Source of the DNA: Caldilineaceae bacterium
GTDB taxonomy: Bacteria; Chloroflexota; Anaerolineae; Caldilineales; Caldilineaceae
NCBI GenBank assembly: GCA_026645635.1
Contig: JAPKMV010000117.1
Span: 1 to 8,444 of the forward strand
Direction: 5' to 3'
DNA length: 8,444 nucleotides
Below, piece by piece: positions 1 to 8,001 of the stretch (positions are counted from its first letter, which is position 1; every line of letters begins with the position of its first letter). A program made the position numbers and the translations under genes. The notes under the pieces were generated by a model, which did no database searches, was not told the DNA's origin, and saw nothing but the letters and a program-made list of their open reading frames with translations.

Positions 1-1369
1 TCAGGTGGTAGTCGTTGATCCAGACCGTGCCGGCGCGGATGCGCTTGGCCACGCTCAGCGCGTGCTCGGTGTCGCGGCTCCACACGCCCGCGGCCAGGCC
101 GTAGATCGTGTCGTTGGCCAGCCGCACCGCCTCGTCTTCGCCGTCATACTTGATCACGCAGAGCACCGGCCCGAAAATCTCCTCCTGGGCAATGCGCATG
201 CTGTTGTCCACGTCGGTGAAGATGGTGGGCGTGATGAAGTTGCCGTTTTGCAGTTCGGGGTCGGTGGGGCGCTTGCCCAGGAGCGCGGGTGTGGCGCCTT
301 CCTTCAGCCCCAGCTCGATGTAGGACTCTACCGTGTTGAGTTGTCCCTGGCTGATCACCGGGCCGAGGTCGGTGGCGCCATCTGCGGGCAGGCCGACCTT
401 GAGCCGGCTGGCGCGGTCGACCAGCCGCTCCATGAACTTGTCATAAATGCTGCTGGGTACGAAGAGGCGCGTGCCGCTCTCGCACGCCTGGCCGTTGTGC
501 ATAAAGGTCGACCAGAGGCTGCCGTCCACCGCCAGGTCGAGGTCGGCGTCTTCCAGGATAATGTTGGGGCTTTTGCCGCCCAGTTCCAGCGTCACCTTCT
601 TGATGGTGCTGGAGGCCTGTATCATGATCTCGCGGCCCACCTCGGTGCTGCCGGTGAACGCAATCTTGTCGACGCGCGGGTTGGTACAAAGCTCCGGGCC
701 GACGACCTGGCCGGGGCCGGTCACCAGGTTGAGTACGCCCGGCGGCAGCAGCCCGCTGTCGTGGATGATCTCCATCATCTTGAGCGCACTCAGCGGGGTA
801 AAGGTGGCCGGCTTGAGGATGATCGTGTTGCCCGCGGCCAGCGCCGGTGCGATCTTCCAGATTGCCATGAGGAAGGGGAAGTTCCACGGGATAATTTGCC
901 CGCAGACGCCGATCGGCTCGCGGCGCACGATGTTGTAGGAGAGCGCCGGGAAGGTGATCTGCGGCACCGGCTCCAGCGGGTCGAAGTCAGCCAGCTTGGC
1001 GAAGTGGCGGAAGTGGATCAGCCCGACGGGGATGTCGAGCAGGTAGGCTTTGCGCCAGGTGCAGCCGCCGTCGCGCATCTCCGCCTCGGCGATCTCGTCC
1101 TGCCGCGCCTCGATGGCGTCCACCACGGCGTGGAGCAGCCGCGAGCGTTCGCCCGGCTCCATGTTTGCCCAGTAGCCGTCGTCGAAAGCGTCGCGCGCAG
1201 CCTGAATCGCCAGGCGGGTGTCGTCGATGTCGGCCTGGGCAATCATCGCCAGCGCCTCGCCCGTGGCCGGATCGGTGGTGGCGCGGTAGTGTTCGGCTGT
1301 GGGTGCTCGCCACTGGCCGTTGATGTAGAGGTTATGATGGGGCAGGTTGCCATTTCCATTCTTGCTCAT
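1..1369 (-). CDS. NAD(P)-dependent aldehyde dehydrogenase, C-terminus cut by window edge
   Basis: Oxidises an aldehyde to the carboxylic acid with NAD(P)+; the substrate cannot be read from sequence. Reading the minus strand from ATG at 1369 gives 456 residues before the edge. The family is usually about 490 long, so about 35 C-terminal residues are missing. Visible family motifs are PWNFPF at 161-166 (oxyanion Asn163), FTGSTEVG at 238-245 in the cofactor domain, LELGGKSP at 261-268 (general base Glu262), GQACESGTR at 293-301 (nucleophile Cys296) and EEIFGPV at 396-402. The catalytic set is complete. The start is supported by AAGGAG (1380-1385) 10 nt upstream. The residues after Cys296 are ESG, where many ALDHs have TAG or CAG. 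The gene stands alone downstream of a terminator and a 334-nt gap, so it is probably its own transcription unit. Family assignment is very secure; substrate is unknown. Confidence 0.96.
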   Translation of the reverse strand, partial: MSKNGNGNLPHHNLYINGQWRAPTAEHYRATTDPATGEALAMIAQADIDDTRLAIQAARDAFDDGYWANMEPGERSRLLHAVVDAIEARQDEIAEAEMRDGGCTWRKAYLLDIPVGLIHFRHFAKLADFDPLEPVPQITFPALSYNIVRREPIGVCGQIIPWNFPFLMAIWKIAPALAAGNTIILKPATFTPLSALKMMEIIHDSGLLPPGVLNLVTGPGQVVGPELCTNPRVDKIAFTGSTEVGREIMIQASSTIKKVTLELGGKSPNIILEDADLDLAVDGSLWSTFMHNGQACESGTRLFVPSSIYDKFMERLVDRASRLKVGLPADGATDLGPVISQGQLNTVESYIELGLKEGATPALLGKRPTDPELQNGNFITPTIFTDVDNSMRIAQEEIFGPVLCVIKYDGEDEAVRLANDTIYGLAAGVWSRDTEHALSVAKRIRAGTVWINDYHL

Positions 1370-1414
1370 AATCGAGATGCTCCTTGGGAAGTTTGACGGC
1401 TTGCGCACGCGCGA

Positions 1415-1431
1415 CGCACAGCCACTGTGCG
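1415..1431 (-). promoter_or_regulatory. Short perfect hairpin in aldehyde dehydrogenase leader
   Basis: CGCACAG (1415-1421) and CTGTGCG (1425-1431) are perfect inverted repeats of 7 bp around a 3-nt loop. They sit 46 nt upstream of the ATG and 30 nt before the ribosome binding site. This could be an operator for a dimeric regulator or just an RNA stem. The function is unknown, and in GC-rich DNA a 7-bp stem can arise by chance. Confidence 0.3.
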
Positions 1432-1610
1432 CCCTGGCTGTCTGCCAGCCTACGCCGTGACCGTTCTGAATAGATTCCTGGTTAGTTGACGGGGGCGGCG
1501 TGGGCTTATCAACAATTTAGATTTGTTTCATGCATCGCTAATCTGCACAGGCGATACTACGGGTGCGCTGTTGTTCCGACGCCGGAAGCCCTCACTTACC
1601 GGCAGAAGAG

Positions 1611-1636
1611 AGCCTCCAGGATCCCAACCGGAGGCT
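1611..1636. other. Hairpin next to the terminator
   Basis: AGCCTCC (1611-1617) and GGAGGCT (1630-1636) form a 7-bp GC-rich stem around a 12-nt loop, followed on the plus strand by TTTCG. It ends only 12 nt before the larger terminator stem at 1649. On the minus strand it lies beyond the terminator's U-tract, so it would be reached only by read-through; on the plus strand it would come first. The role is unknown. Confidence 0.4.
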
Positions 1637-1641
1637 TTCGC

Positions 1642-1680
1642 AAAAATCAGTCCCGCTGGAAATTTTCCAGCGGGACTTTT
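1642..1680 (-). terminator. Rho-independent terminator after the flippase-like gene, possibly bidirectional
   Basis: The segment 1649-1677 is a perfect 14-nt inverted repeat with one central base: AGTCCCGCTGG, an AAATTTT centre, then CCAGCGGGACT. This gives an 11-bp GC-rich stem that can be extended by A-U pairs. On the minus strand it is followed after two bases by UUUUU (A-run 1642-1646). It begins 27 nt after the flippase-like stop codon, as expected for its terminator. On the plus strand the stem ends into TTTT (1677-1680), so it may work in both directions. Confidence 0.85.
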
Positions 1681-1695
1681 CATTCCTCACAAAAC

Positions 1696-1727
1696 CCAAT
1701 CTCTCAATCTCTCAATCTCTCAATCTC
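1696..1727. repeat. Octamer tandem array overlapping the flippase-like 3' end
   Basis: Four consecutive 8-nt units, CCAATCTC then three of TCAATCTC (minus strand GAGATTGA), run from 1696 to 1727. The flippase-like stop codon (1704-1706) is the first three bases of the second unit, so three units are translated and one is not. The same motif family fills the spacer at 2770-2862, which marks it as a dispersed low-complexity repeat. It does not look like a CRISPR, since units are contiguous and no spacers exist. Confidence 0.9.
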
Positions 1728-2720
1728 AACATCACCCACCTGCACCTGCTGCTCCATCTCCTCCGCGCCGGCCAGCAACTCGCCGCCCCACAGCAGGAAA
1801 CTCACCGCGCCGACGCCCACGCCGAGCCAGAGCGTGCAGAAACGCACCAGCAGCGCCGCGGCGGTGGCAATGGCCAGGTCCATGCCAAAGAGGCGGTTAG
1901 TCCAGAAGACGCTGCTGCCCTCGAAGCCGCCCACGCCGCCCGGCATCGCCGTCACCGCGCCGATCACCGTGCTGATGTTGAAGATGAAGATCGCGATCAG
2001 GAGGGTCTGCCAGTCGGCGGGTGCGCCGAAGCCGATGAGCACCAGCCCAAAGGCGACGCCTTCCGCCGCCCACGCCACCAGCCCGACCAGCAGGGCGACG
2101 GTCAGGTTGCGCGGCTTGAAGATGATGTAGGCCGACTCGTAGATCTGGTAGAGGCTGTCGGAAAAGCGATGGATGACCGGCAGGCGGTGGGCAAAGCCGA
2201 GCAGCGCCAGCGCCAGCGGCCGAATCTGGATGGCGATGATCCCTGCCAGGAAGATGCTCAGCACGACCGCGGCCACGGTGCGCGCCCGCGGCTCCGGGAA
2301 GGCGATCAACCCGATGCCGGCCAGCACCAGCATGGCGATGCCGTCGATCACCCGCTCGGCCACCACCAGCGGCGCAGTGGTGCTCATGGGCGTGCCGGTC
2401 ACATTCTTGACCATGTAGCTCTTGAGCAGCTCGCCCACCTTGCCGGGCGTCATCACCATCAACATGCCTACGCCGAAGATGCGTCCGCTGTCCCAGCGGG
2501 AGATGACGACGCCGACCAGCTTCAGCATCCAGTGCCAGCGGTACAACCGCAGAACATAGTTGAAGAGAGTCAGGCCGATAATCACCGGCAGCCACTGCCA
2601 GGGGAAGGCGCGCAGCGCGGCGGTCAGTTCATTCCAGTCGCTCCACAGCGCCATGACGCCATAAAGCAAAATGGCCGCACCCAGCGACCACATCATCTTC
2701 CGTCGCAGATCAGGACTCAT
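1704..2720 (-). CDS. LPG-synthase-TM / UPF0104 family membrane protein (flippase-like)
   Basis: This is a 338-residue, strongly hydrophobic protein of the lysylphosphatidylglycerol synthase TM-region family (flippase-like domain). Family members are linked to moving or modifying membrane lipids or lipid-linked sugars; the substrate here is unknown. Visible family signatures are [12 protein letters not shown] (91-102), AERVID (121-126) and [11 protein letters not shown] (259-269). I estimate about eight membrane segments, near 11-28, 41-59, 80-96, 124-142, 147-170, 206-230, 238-258 and 284-311. There is no soluble LPG synthase (MprF-type) catalytic domain. The last residues, VEIERLRD, are encoded by the octamer repeat array, so the C-terminal tail is probably not conserved. 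No Shine-Dalgarno precedes the ATG at 2720; instead a perfect TATAAT ends 8 nt upstream. An internal start at Met9 or Met10 is possible but would trim the basic MSPDLRRK end. The terminator at 1642-1680 follows. Confidence 0.9.
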   Translation of the reverse strand: MSPDLRRKMMWSLGAAILLYGVMALWSDWNELTAALRAFPWQWLPVIIGLTLFNYVLRLYRWHWMLKLVGVVISRWDSGRIFGVGMLMVMTPGKVGELLKSYMVKNVTGTPMSTTAPLVVAERVIDGIAMLVLAGIGLIAFPEPRARTVAAVVLSIFLAGIIAIQIRPLALALLGFAHRLPVIHRFSDSLYQIYESAYIIFKPRNLTVALLVGLVAWAAEGVAFGLVLIGFGAPADWQTLLIAIFIFNISTVIGAVTAMPGGVGGFEGSSVFWTNRLFGMDLAIATAAALLVRFCTLWLGVGVGAVSFLLWGGELLAGAEEMEQQVQVGDVEIERLRD

Positions 2721-2724
2721 GGTT

Positions 2725-2755
2725 GGGGATTATAGATTGGGTGGGGGAATGAGGG
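2725..2755 (+). other. G-run cluster, possible G-quadruplex
   Basis: Four G-runs lie on the plus strand: 2725-2728, 2739-2741, 2743-2747 and 2753-2755, with loops of about 10, 1 and 5 nt. The first loop exceeds the strict 7-nt limit, so this is only a weak quadruplex candidate. The G-rich strand is the template strand for the flippase-like gene and overlaps its candidate promoter. Confidence 0.3.
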
Positions 2756-2757
2756 AA
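2729..2757 (-). promoter_or_regulatory. Candidate leaderless promoter of the flippase-like gene
   Basis: On the minus strand a perfect TATAAT (2734-2729) ends 8 nt before the ATG at 2720. With a normal 6-8 nt discriminator, transcription would start at or within a couple of bases of the ATG. This fits the absence of any ribosome binding site. The -35 candidate at 17-nt spacing, TTCCCT (2757-2752), matches only 3 of 6 consensus bases. The element lies at the edge of the repeat spacer. Confidence 0.45.
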
Positions 2758-2769
2758 GACTGGAGAGTA

Positions 2770-2800
2770 GGAGATTGGAGATTAGGAGATTAGGAGATTG
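2770..2800. repeat. Purine-rich octamer array, left arm of an inverted pair
   Basis: Four GGAGATT-type units of 8, 7, 8 and 8 nt stand in tandem (2770-2777, 2778-2784, 2785-2792, 2793-2800). They are inverted relative to the pyrimidine array starting at 2805, with a 4-nt centre AAGC. They lie between glutamate dehydrogenase and the flippase-like gene. Confidence 0.85.
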
Positions 2801-2804
2801 AAGC

Positions 2805-2862
2805 CAGTCTCCCAATCTCTCAATCTCTTAATCTCCAGTCTCCAGTCTCCAGTCTCCAATCT
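2805..2862. repeat. Pyrimidine-rich octamer/heptamer array, right arm of an inverted pair
   Basis: Four octamers (CAGTCTCC, CAATCTCT, CAATCTCT, TAATCTCC; 2805-2836) are followed by three exact heptamers AGTCTCC (2837-2857) and the start of one more unit. The period therefore switches from 8 to 7 inside the array. The octamers can pair unit by unit with those at 2770-2800 (about 26 of 31 positions), giving a long imperfect hairpin with a 4-nt loop. The array ends one base before the glutamate dehydrogenase stop codon (2864-2866). It may act as a transcript 3' end or stabilising stem, but no classic U-tract terminator is present. Confidence 0.85.
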
Positions 2863-2863
2863 C

Positions 2864-4267
<1,404 letters not shown>

Positions 4268-4334
4268 TGAAAAACTCCTTATGAATTGAACTGCACTTAT
4301 TTGCTGAAAGCACCCTCATCGTACTTTCGCTTCC

Positions 4335-4363
4335 ATTTTAGAGCATTCCTGATAAAAAGGAAA
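4335..4363 (-). promoter_or_regulatory. Candidate promoter of glutamate dehydrogenase
   Basis: On the minus strand TAAAAT (4340-4335) matches the -10 consensus at 5 of 6 bases. The hexamer 17 nt upstream, TTTCCT (4363-4358), matches the -35 consensus at only 3 of 6. Predicted transcription would begin near 4328, giving a leader of about 60 nt. The sequence around it is locally AT-rich, which supports a promoter region more than this exact placement. Confidence 0.4.
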
Positions 4364-4417
4364 GCAGGCAGCCAGGGCAAAAAATGGGATTTTGTGAGAA
4401 CCTGCTGCCCGACAGAT

Positions 4418-4446
4418 TTGGAACGCCCTTTCGTGGATCGTATAAT
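4418..4446 (+). promoter_or_regulatory. Sigma-70-type promoter of secD
   Basis: TTGGAA (4418-4423, 4 of 6 consensus) and a perfect TATAAT (4441-4446) are separated by exactly 17 nt. Transcription would start near 4453, leaving a leader of about 76 nt before the secD ATG. It is the best promoter in the window and probably drives secD, secF and perhaps the downstream dehydrogenase. Confidence 0.75.
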
Positions 4447-4528
4447 GCTCCAGTTATGCCTTGCAATGTGGTGGCTGCGAACCAAGTGTTTGCCTGCTGC
4501 GGCCACGTGCTGATAGAGGGAGTCCGCA

Positions 4529-5920
4529 ATGAGAAATAACACGGTTGTGCTGATATTGATCGGTCTGCTGGTGGCGTTGTCGCTCTATGTTGTGCTGCCG
4601 CTGCCTCACCCGGAGTGGCTGGTCCGCTCTGAAACCACCGGTGGCGCAGAAAATGGGCTGGGCGTGAAGCTGGGGCTTGACCTGCAAGGGGGCACCCAGG
4701 TGCTGCTGGAGGCGGCGCTGCCGCCCGGCCAGACGCTGACGCCGGGGGTGATGAATACGGCCCGCAACATCGTCGAGAACCGCGTCAACGGGCTGGGCGT
4801 CTCCGAAGCCGTCGTGCAACTGCAGGGCGAGGATCGCATCATCACCGAACTGCCCGGCGTGCGCGACCCCGACCAGGCAATCCGCACGATCCAGTCCACC
4901 GGCCAACTGGAATTTGTCGACCCGCAGGGCGCCTCGCTGCTGCAAGGGATGATGATCAACACGACCAATCACCCCGACGCCGTGGAGCAGGCGCAGGCCG
5001 CCGCAGCGTCAGGGGTGCGCGACCCGATCGATGCGCCCTATGGCAACCAGGTCTTCCAGACGGCGATGACCGGCGGTGTGCTGCGCGAAGCGTTGGCCAT
5101 GCAAGACCAGCTGGGCCGCTGGCAGATTTCGTTCCTGCTCTCCGAATCGGGCAACGACATCTTCTACAACTACACGGCGGCCAACATTGGGCGCCCCATG
5201 GCCATCGTGCTGGACGGCGTGGTGCTCTCGGCGCCGGTGATCGAGGCCGCCATCCGCGACCAGGGCGTGATCAACGGCACCTTTACCCAGGACGAGGCGC
5301 AGTCGCTGGCCGTTCAGATGCAATATGGCGCCCTGCCGGTGCCGCTCAACGTGGCCGACACCCGCACCATCGGCGCCACCCTGGGCGCAGATTCGGTGCG
5401 CAGCAGCGTCATTGCCGGTCTGATCGGCCTGGTCGCCGTGATGATTTTCATGATGGCCATGTACCGGGTGCCGGGGCTGCTGGCCAACATTGCGCTGATT
5501 TGCTACGTGATCTTCAACCTGGCGATCTACAAGATGATCCCCGTGACGCTCACCTTGCCCGGCATCGCCGGTTTCCTGCTTTCCATCGGCATGGCCGTCG
5601 ATGCCAACATCCTGATCTTCGAGCGCACGCGCGAGGAACTGCGTCTCGGACGCTCGCCGCGGCTGGCCGCCGAGTCGGGCTTCAGCCGCGCCTGGCCCGC
5701 CATCTGGGACAGCAACCTGACGACGCTGATTTCCTGCGCCGTGCTCTACTGGTTTGGCAGTTCGTTCGGCGCCAGCATCGTGCAGGGCTACGCCTTCACG
5801 CTGGGGCTGGGTGTTTTGCTCTCCATGTTTACGGCGTATGTCGTCACCCGCGCCATGATGCGCGCACTGCTGGGTTCGCGGCAGCAGAACGCCTCGGCGC
5901 AGGCGATCGTGGGCTACTGA
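4529..5920 (+). CDS. secD: Protein translocase subunit SecD
   Basis: SecD is a membrane subunit of the SecDF complex, which uses the proton gradient to help complete export of proteins through SecYEG. The protein has 463 residues. A first membrane helix (about 5-24) is followed by a large extracytoplasmic region carrying LGLDLQGG (48-55) and ending at [10 protein letters not shown] (264-273). Five more helices follow near 293-311, 315-334, 338-359, 395-414 and 420-442. [11 protein letters not shown] (356-366) is the family signature; by position its Asp358 should match the proton-path Asp340 of Thermus SecDF. GAGGGAG (4516-4522) lies 6 nt before the ATG. A strong promoter lies upstream. SecF follows after 59 nt as a separate gene, so this is not a SecDF fusion. 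No yajC gene is adjacent. Confidence 0.97.
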   Translation: MRNNTVVLILIGLLVALSLYVVLPLPHPEWLVRSETTGGAENGLGVKLGLDLQGGTQVLLEAALPPGQTLTPGVMNTARNIVENRVNGLGVSEAVVQLQGEDRIITELPGVRDPDQAIRTIQSTGQLEFVDPQGASLLQGMMINTTNHPDAVEQAQAAAASGVRDPIDAPYGNQVFQTAMTGGVLREALAMQDQLGRWQISFLLSESGNDIFYNYTAANIGRPMAIVLDGVVLSAPVIEAAIRDQGVINGTFTQDEAQSLAVQMQYGALPVPLNVADTRTIGATLGADSVRSSVIAGLIGLVAVMIFMMAMYRVPGLLANIALICYVIFNLAIYKMIPVTLTLPGIAGFLLSIGMAVDANILIFERTREELRLGRSPRLAAESGFSRAWPAIWDSNLTTLISCAVLYWFGSSFGASIVQGYAFTLGLGVLLSMFTAYVVTRAMMRALLGSRQQNASAQAIVGY

Positions 5921-5949
5921 GCGCTGTTCTTGCGCAACGACTACAATAC

Positions 5950-5963
5950 TGCGCCCTGGCGCA
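5950..5963 (+). promoter_or_regulatory. Small hairpin before the secF ribosome binding site
   Basis: TGCGCC (5950-5955) and GGCGCA (5958-5963) form a compact GC stem around CT, realistically 5 bp with a 4-nt loop. It ends 2 nt before the secF ribosome binding site. It might affect translation or act as a processing site, but could be chance. Confidence 0.25.
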
Positions 5964-5979
5964 CTGAGGAAGGCTTACC

Positions 5980-6927
5980 ATGATTCAAATTGTCGAGAGA
6001 CGCCGGCTCTGGTTTTCGATTTCAGTGATTGCGATCTTGCCCTTCTTTATCTATCTCATCTGGGCGGGCGCCACCGGTCGGCCGTTGCTGCCGCTCAGCA
6101 TCGACTACACCGGCGGTACGATCTGGGAGATTCGCTTCAACCAGGATGTGCAACCGGCAACGGTGCGGCAGATCTTCGTGGACGCCGGGTTCAGCGACAC
6201 GACCGTCTTCAACGTTGGCGACGACCAGACGGTGCAAGTCAAGTTCAAGCCGGTGACCGCCGAACAGAAAGAGGAATTGAAGGCCGGCTTGACCGAAACC
6301 ATCGGTGAATTCGAGGAGCGCTCCTATCGCAGCCTCGGCCCGGTGCTGGGCGAGGAAACAAGCCGCGCCGCCATCTTCGCTATTACAATTGCCTCGGTGT
6401 TGATCATGCTCTACATCGCCTGGGCCTTTCGCCAGGTGCCGCATCCCTTCCGCTACGGCGCAGCCGCCATCGTCGCGCTGGTGCATGACGTACTCGTCGT
6501 GCTCGCCTTTGTCTGCGTCATGAACTGGATCGCGGGCTGGGAGATCGACGCGCTGACGCTCACCGCCATCCTGACCGTGATCGGTTTCAGCGTCAACGAC
6601 ACGGTGGTCGTCTTCGACCGCATCCGTGAAAACCTGCGCCGCTATCGGGGCGACAGTTTCAACACCATCGCCAACCGCAGCCTGCTGGAGACGGCGACCC
6701 GTTCGCTGGGCACGCAGATCACCGCGATGCTGGTGCTGGTGGCGCTGCTGGTGCTGGGCGGCGCCACGCTGCAGCAGTTCACCGCCGCGCTGCTTGCCGG
6801 CTTCATCTCCGGGATGTACAGCTCGATCTTCAATGCCACACCGCTCCTGGCTGCCTGGGATGAACACAAGATCTTCCACAGCGGCAAGCGTGAAACCGCG
6901 GCCGGCGAACGACCGGCGGCCGCCTGA
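5980..6927 (+). CDS. secF: Protein translocase subunit SecF
   Basis: SecF is the partner of SecD in the proton-driven SecDF export complex of the cytoplasmic membrane. The protein has 315 residues. A first helix near 11-29 is followed by an extracytoplasmic domain with SIDYTGGT (40-47) and SLGPVLGEE (118-126). Five helices follow near 130-150, 158-181, 189-210, 246-262 and 268-290. [17 protein letters not shown] (202-218) is the family signature. By position, Asp207 and Arg241 (in ETATRSLGT) should match Thermus SecDF Asp637 and Arg671. GAGGAAGG (5966-5973) lies 6 nt before the ATG. The short gap to secD and the lack of a terminator point to co-transcription. The hydrophilic tail after about 295 is variable in the family. 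Confidence 0.97.
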   Translation: MIQIVERRRLWFSISVIAILPFFIYLIWAGATGRPLLPLSIDYTGGTIWEIRFNQDVQPATVRQIFVDAGFSDTTVFNVGDDQTVQVKFKPVTAEQKEELKAGLTETIGEFEERSYRSLGPVLGEETSRAAIFAITIASVLIMLYIAWAFRQVPHPFRYGAAAIVALVHDVLVVLAFVCVMNWIAGWEIDALTLTAILTVIGFSVNDTVVVFDRIRENLRRYRGDSFNTIANRSLLETATRSLGTQITAMLVLVALLVLGGATLQQFTAALLAGFISGMYSSIFNATPLLAAWDEHKIFHSGKRETAAGERPAAA

Positions 6928-6977
6928 CGTGCACGGTGCTGAGCGGGCCACCTCCCCCGGCATCAGTTGAGACGCGC

Positions 6978-7964
6978 ATGGATGCACTGCTGCTGACATC
7001 GACCGGGCCGCGCCTCGAACGCGCACAGCCAATCCCCGCGCCGGCGCCGGACGAGGCGCTGATCCGCGTGCGGCTGGCCGGCGTCTGCTCGACCGACATC
7101 GAGATGACGCGCGGCTATAAGGGCGGGTTTCGGGGCGTGCTCGGCCACGAATTCGTGGGGGAAGTGGTGGCGGCGCCGGCGGACGCCGCCTGGGTTGGCC
7201 GCCGCGTCGTCGGTGAGATCAACATCAGTTGCGGCGACTGCGCCATGTGCCGGCGGGGCGTGCGCAAGCACTGTCAGCGGCGCACAGCCTTGGGCATCGC
7301 CGGTCACGACGGCGCCTTTGCCGAGTATGTGACGCTGCCGCTGGTCAATCTGCACGCTGTGCCGGACACAGTCGCCGACGAACAGGCCGTTTTTGTCGAA
7401 CCGTTGGCCGCAGCATTTCAGGTGCTCGAACAGGTTCCCATCACCGCTGCGTCCCGCGTCTATGTGTTGGGCGCTGGTCGTCTGGGTCTGCTCTGCGCGA
7501 TGGCGCTGGCGACGACAGGGTGCGATCTGACGGTTGTGGGGCGTCATAACGACCGCCTGCGCATGATTCCGGCGTTGGGTGCTGCCAACGTGATGCCGGC
7601 GGAGGAGGCTGCCTACACCGCACTGGCTGACAATCTGGCGGATGTGGTTGTCGAAGTCACCGGCGCGGCGCAGGGGATCGCGGATGCGCTGCGGCTGGTG
7701 CGACCGGGCGGCGTCATCGTGCAGAAGAGCACTTACGCCGGACCGCCGCCGTCGTTCGACGGCAACCACATTGTGGTGGACGAAATCACGATTGTGGGCA
7801 GCCGCTGCGGGCCGTTTCCGCGGGCGCTGGCCGCGCTGGAGTCCGGCGCTGTTGCCGTGGATAGCCTGATCGACGCCCTTTTCCCCTTGAGCCAGGGCGT
7901 CGAGGCATTGGCCTATGCGCAGCGGCCAGGGATTTTGAAAGTGCTGCTGATTCCGGGGGCGTAG
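6978..7964 (+). CDS. Zinc-dependent medium-chain alcohol/polyol dehydrogenase
   Basis: Predicted to oxidise an alcohol or polyol, or reduce the matching carbonyl, using a nicotinamide cofactor and zinc; the substrate is unknown. The protein has 328 residues. The GroES-like domain carries GVCSTD (Cys37) and GHEF (His57, Glu58) as catalytic-zinc residues. The structural-zinc set is Cys85, Cys88, Cys91 and Cys99, and VEPLA carries Glu141. The Rossmann loop is GAGRLG (165-170). The second strand ends VVGRH, with Gly188-Arg189 where NAD enzymes usually have an acidic residue, which suggests NADP preference. ATG at 6978 is preferred because MDALLL matches how the family begins; an in-frame GTG at 6936 would add 14 Pro-rich residues and has no ribosome binding site. 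The chosen start has only a weak GAGA. It lies 50 nt after secF with no terminator between. At 328 residues it is slightly shorter than the usual 340-350. Confidence 0.9.
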   Translation: MDALLLTSTGPRLERAQPIPAPAPDEALIRVRLAGVCSTDIEMTRGYKGGFRGVLGHEFVGEVVAAPADAAWVGRRVVGEINISCGDCAMCRRGVRKHCQRRTALGIAGHDGAFAEYVTLPLVNLHAVPDTVADEQAVFVEPLAAAFQVLEQVPITAASRVYVLGAGRLGLLCAMALATTGCDLTVVGRHNDRLRMIPALGAANVMPAEEAAYTALADNLADVVVEVTGAAQGIADALRLVRPGGVIVQKSTYAGPPPSFDGNHIVVDEITIVGSRCGPFPRALAALESGAVAVDSLIDALFPLSQGVEALAYAQRPGILKVLLIPGA

Positions 7965-8001
7965 TGCACGTGGGCAAGTAAGCTGGGTTTTGTGTCACGT
8001 G

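Larger units (their letters stand above)
1370..1703. other. Gene-free gap between flippase-like gene and aldehyde dehydrogenase
   Basis: No credible coding sequence lies in these 334 nt; the open frames crossing it show no family motifs and continue as antisense of the neighbouring genes. From right to left it holds part of an octamer repeat array, a strong terminator hairpin (1642-1680), a second hairpin (1611-1636), an AT-richer stretch around 1506-1530 that may hold the aldehyde dehydrogenase promoter, and a short hairpin (1415-1431) in its presumed leader. I could not place a convincing minus-strand -35/-10 pair. I recognise no riboswitch, T-box or tRNA. Confidence 0.7.

Noticed and set aside
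5..1396. A 463-residue open frame on the plus strand opposite the aldehyde dehydrogenase
   Set aside because: It is a mirror of a GC-rich gene with complete catalytic motifs on the minus strand, and its own translation shows no recognisable family.
1500..1680. Possible T-box or riboswitch
   Set aside because: I could not find the T-box TGGNACCGCG core or any riboswitch signature I know in either orientation, and the segment lies beyond the flippase-like terminator and far from the aldehyde dehydrogenase start.
1563..2735. A 390-residue plus-strand open frame opposite the flippase-like gene
   Set aside because: Its translation is low-complexity His/Asp/Gln-rich antisense, while the minus frame has clear membrane segments and family motifs.
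1696..2862. Repeat arrays considered as a CRISPR array
   Set aside because: Units are 7-8 nt and contiguous, with no unique spacers and no cas genes nearby.
5942..5947. TACAAT as a -10 box for a separate secF promoter
   Set aside because: The hexamer 17 nt upstream is GAGCGC and alternative spacings give no -35 match; secF is more simply read from the secD promoter.
6936..6977. Upstream GTG start for the zinc dehydrogenase
   Set aside because: It would add a Pro-rich stretch not expected in the family and has no ribosome binding site; ATG at 6978 fits the family N-terminus.
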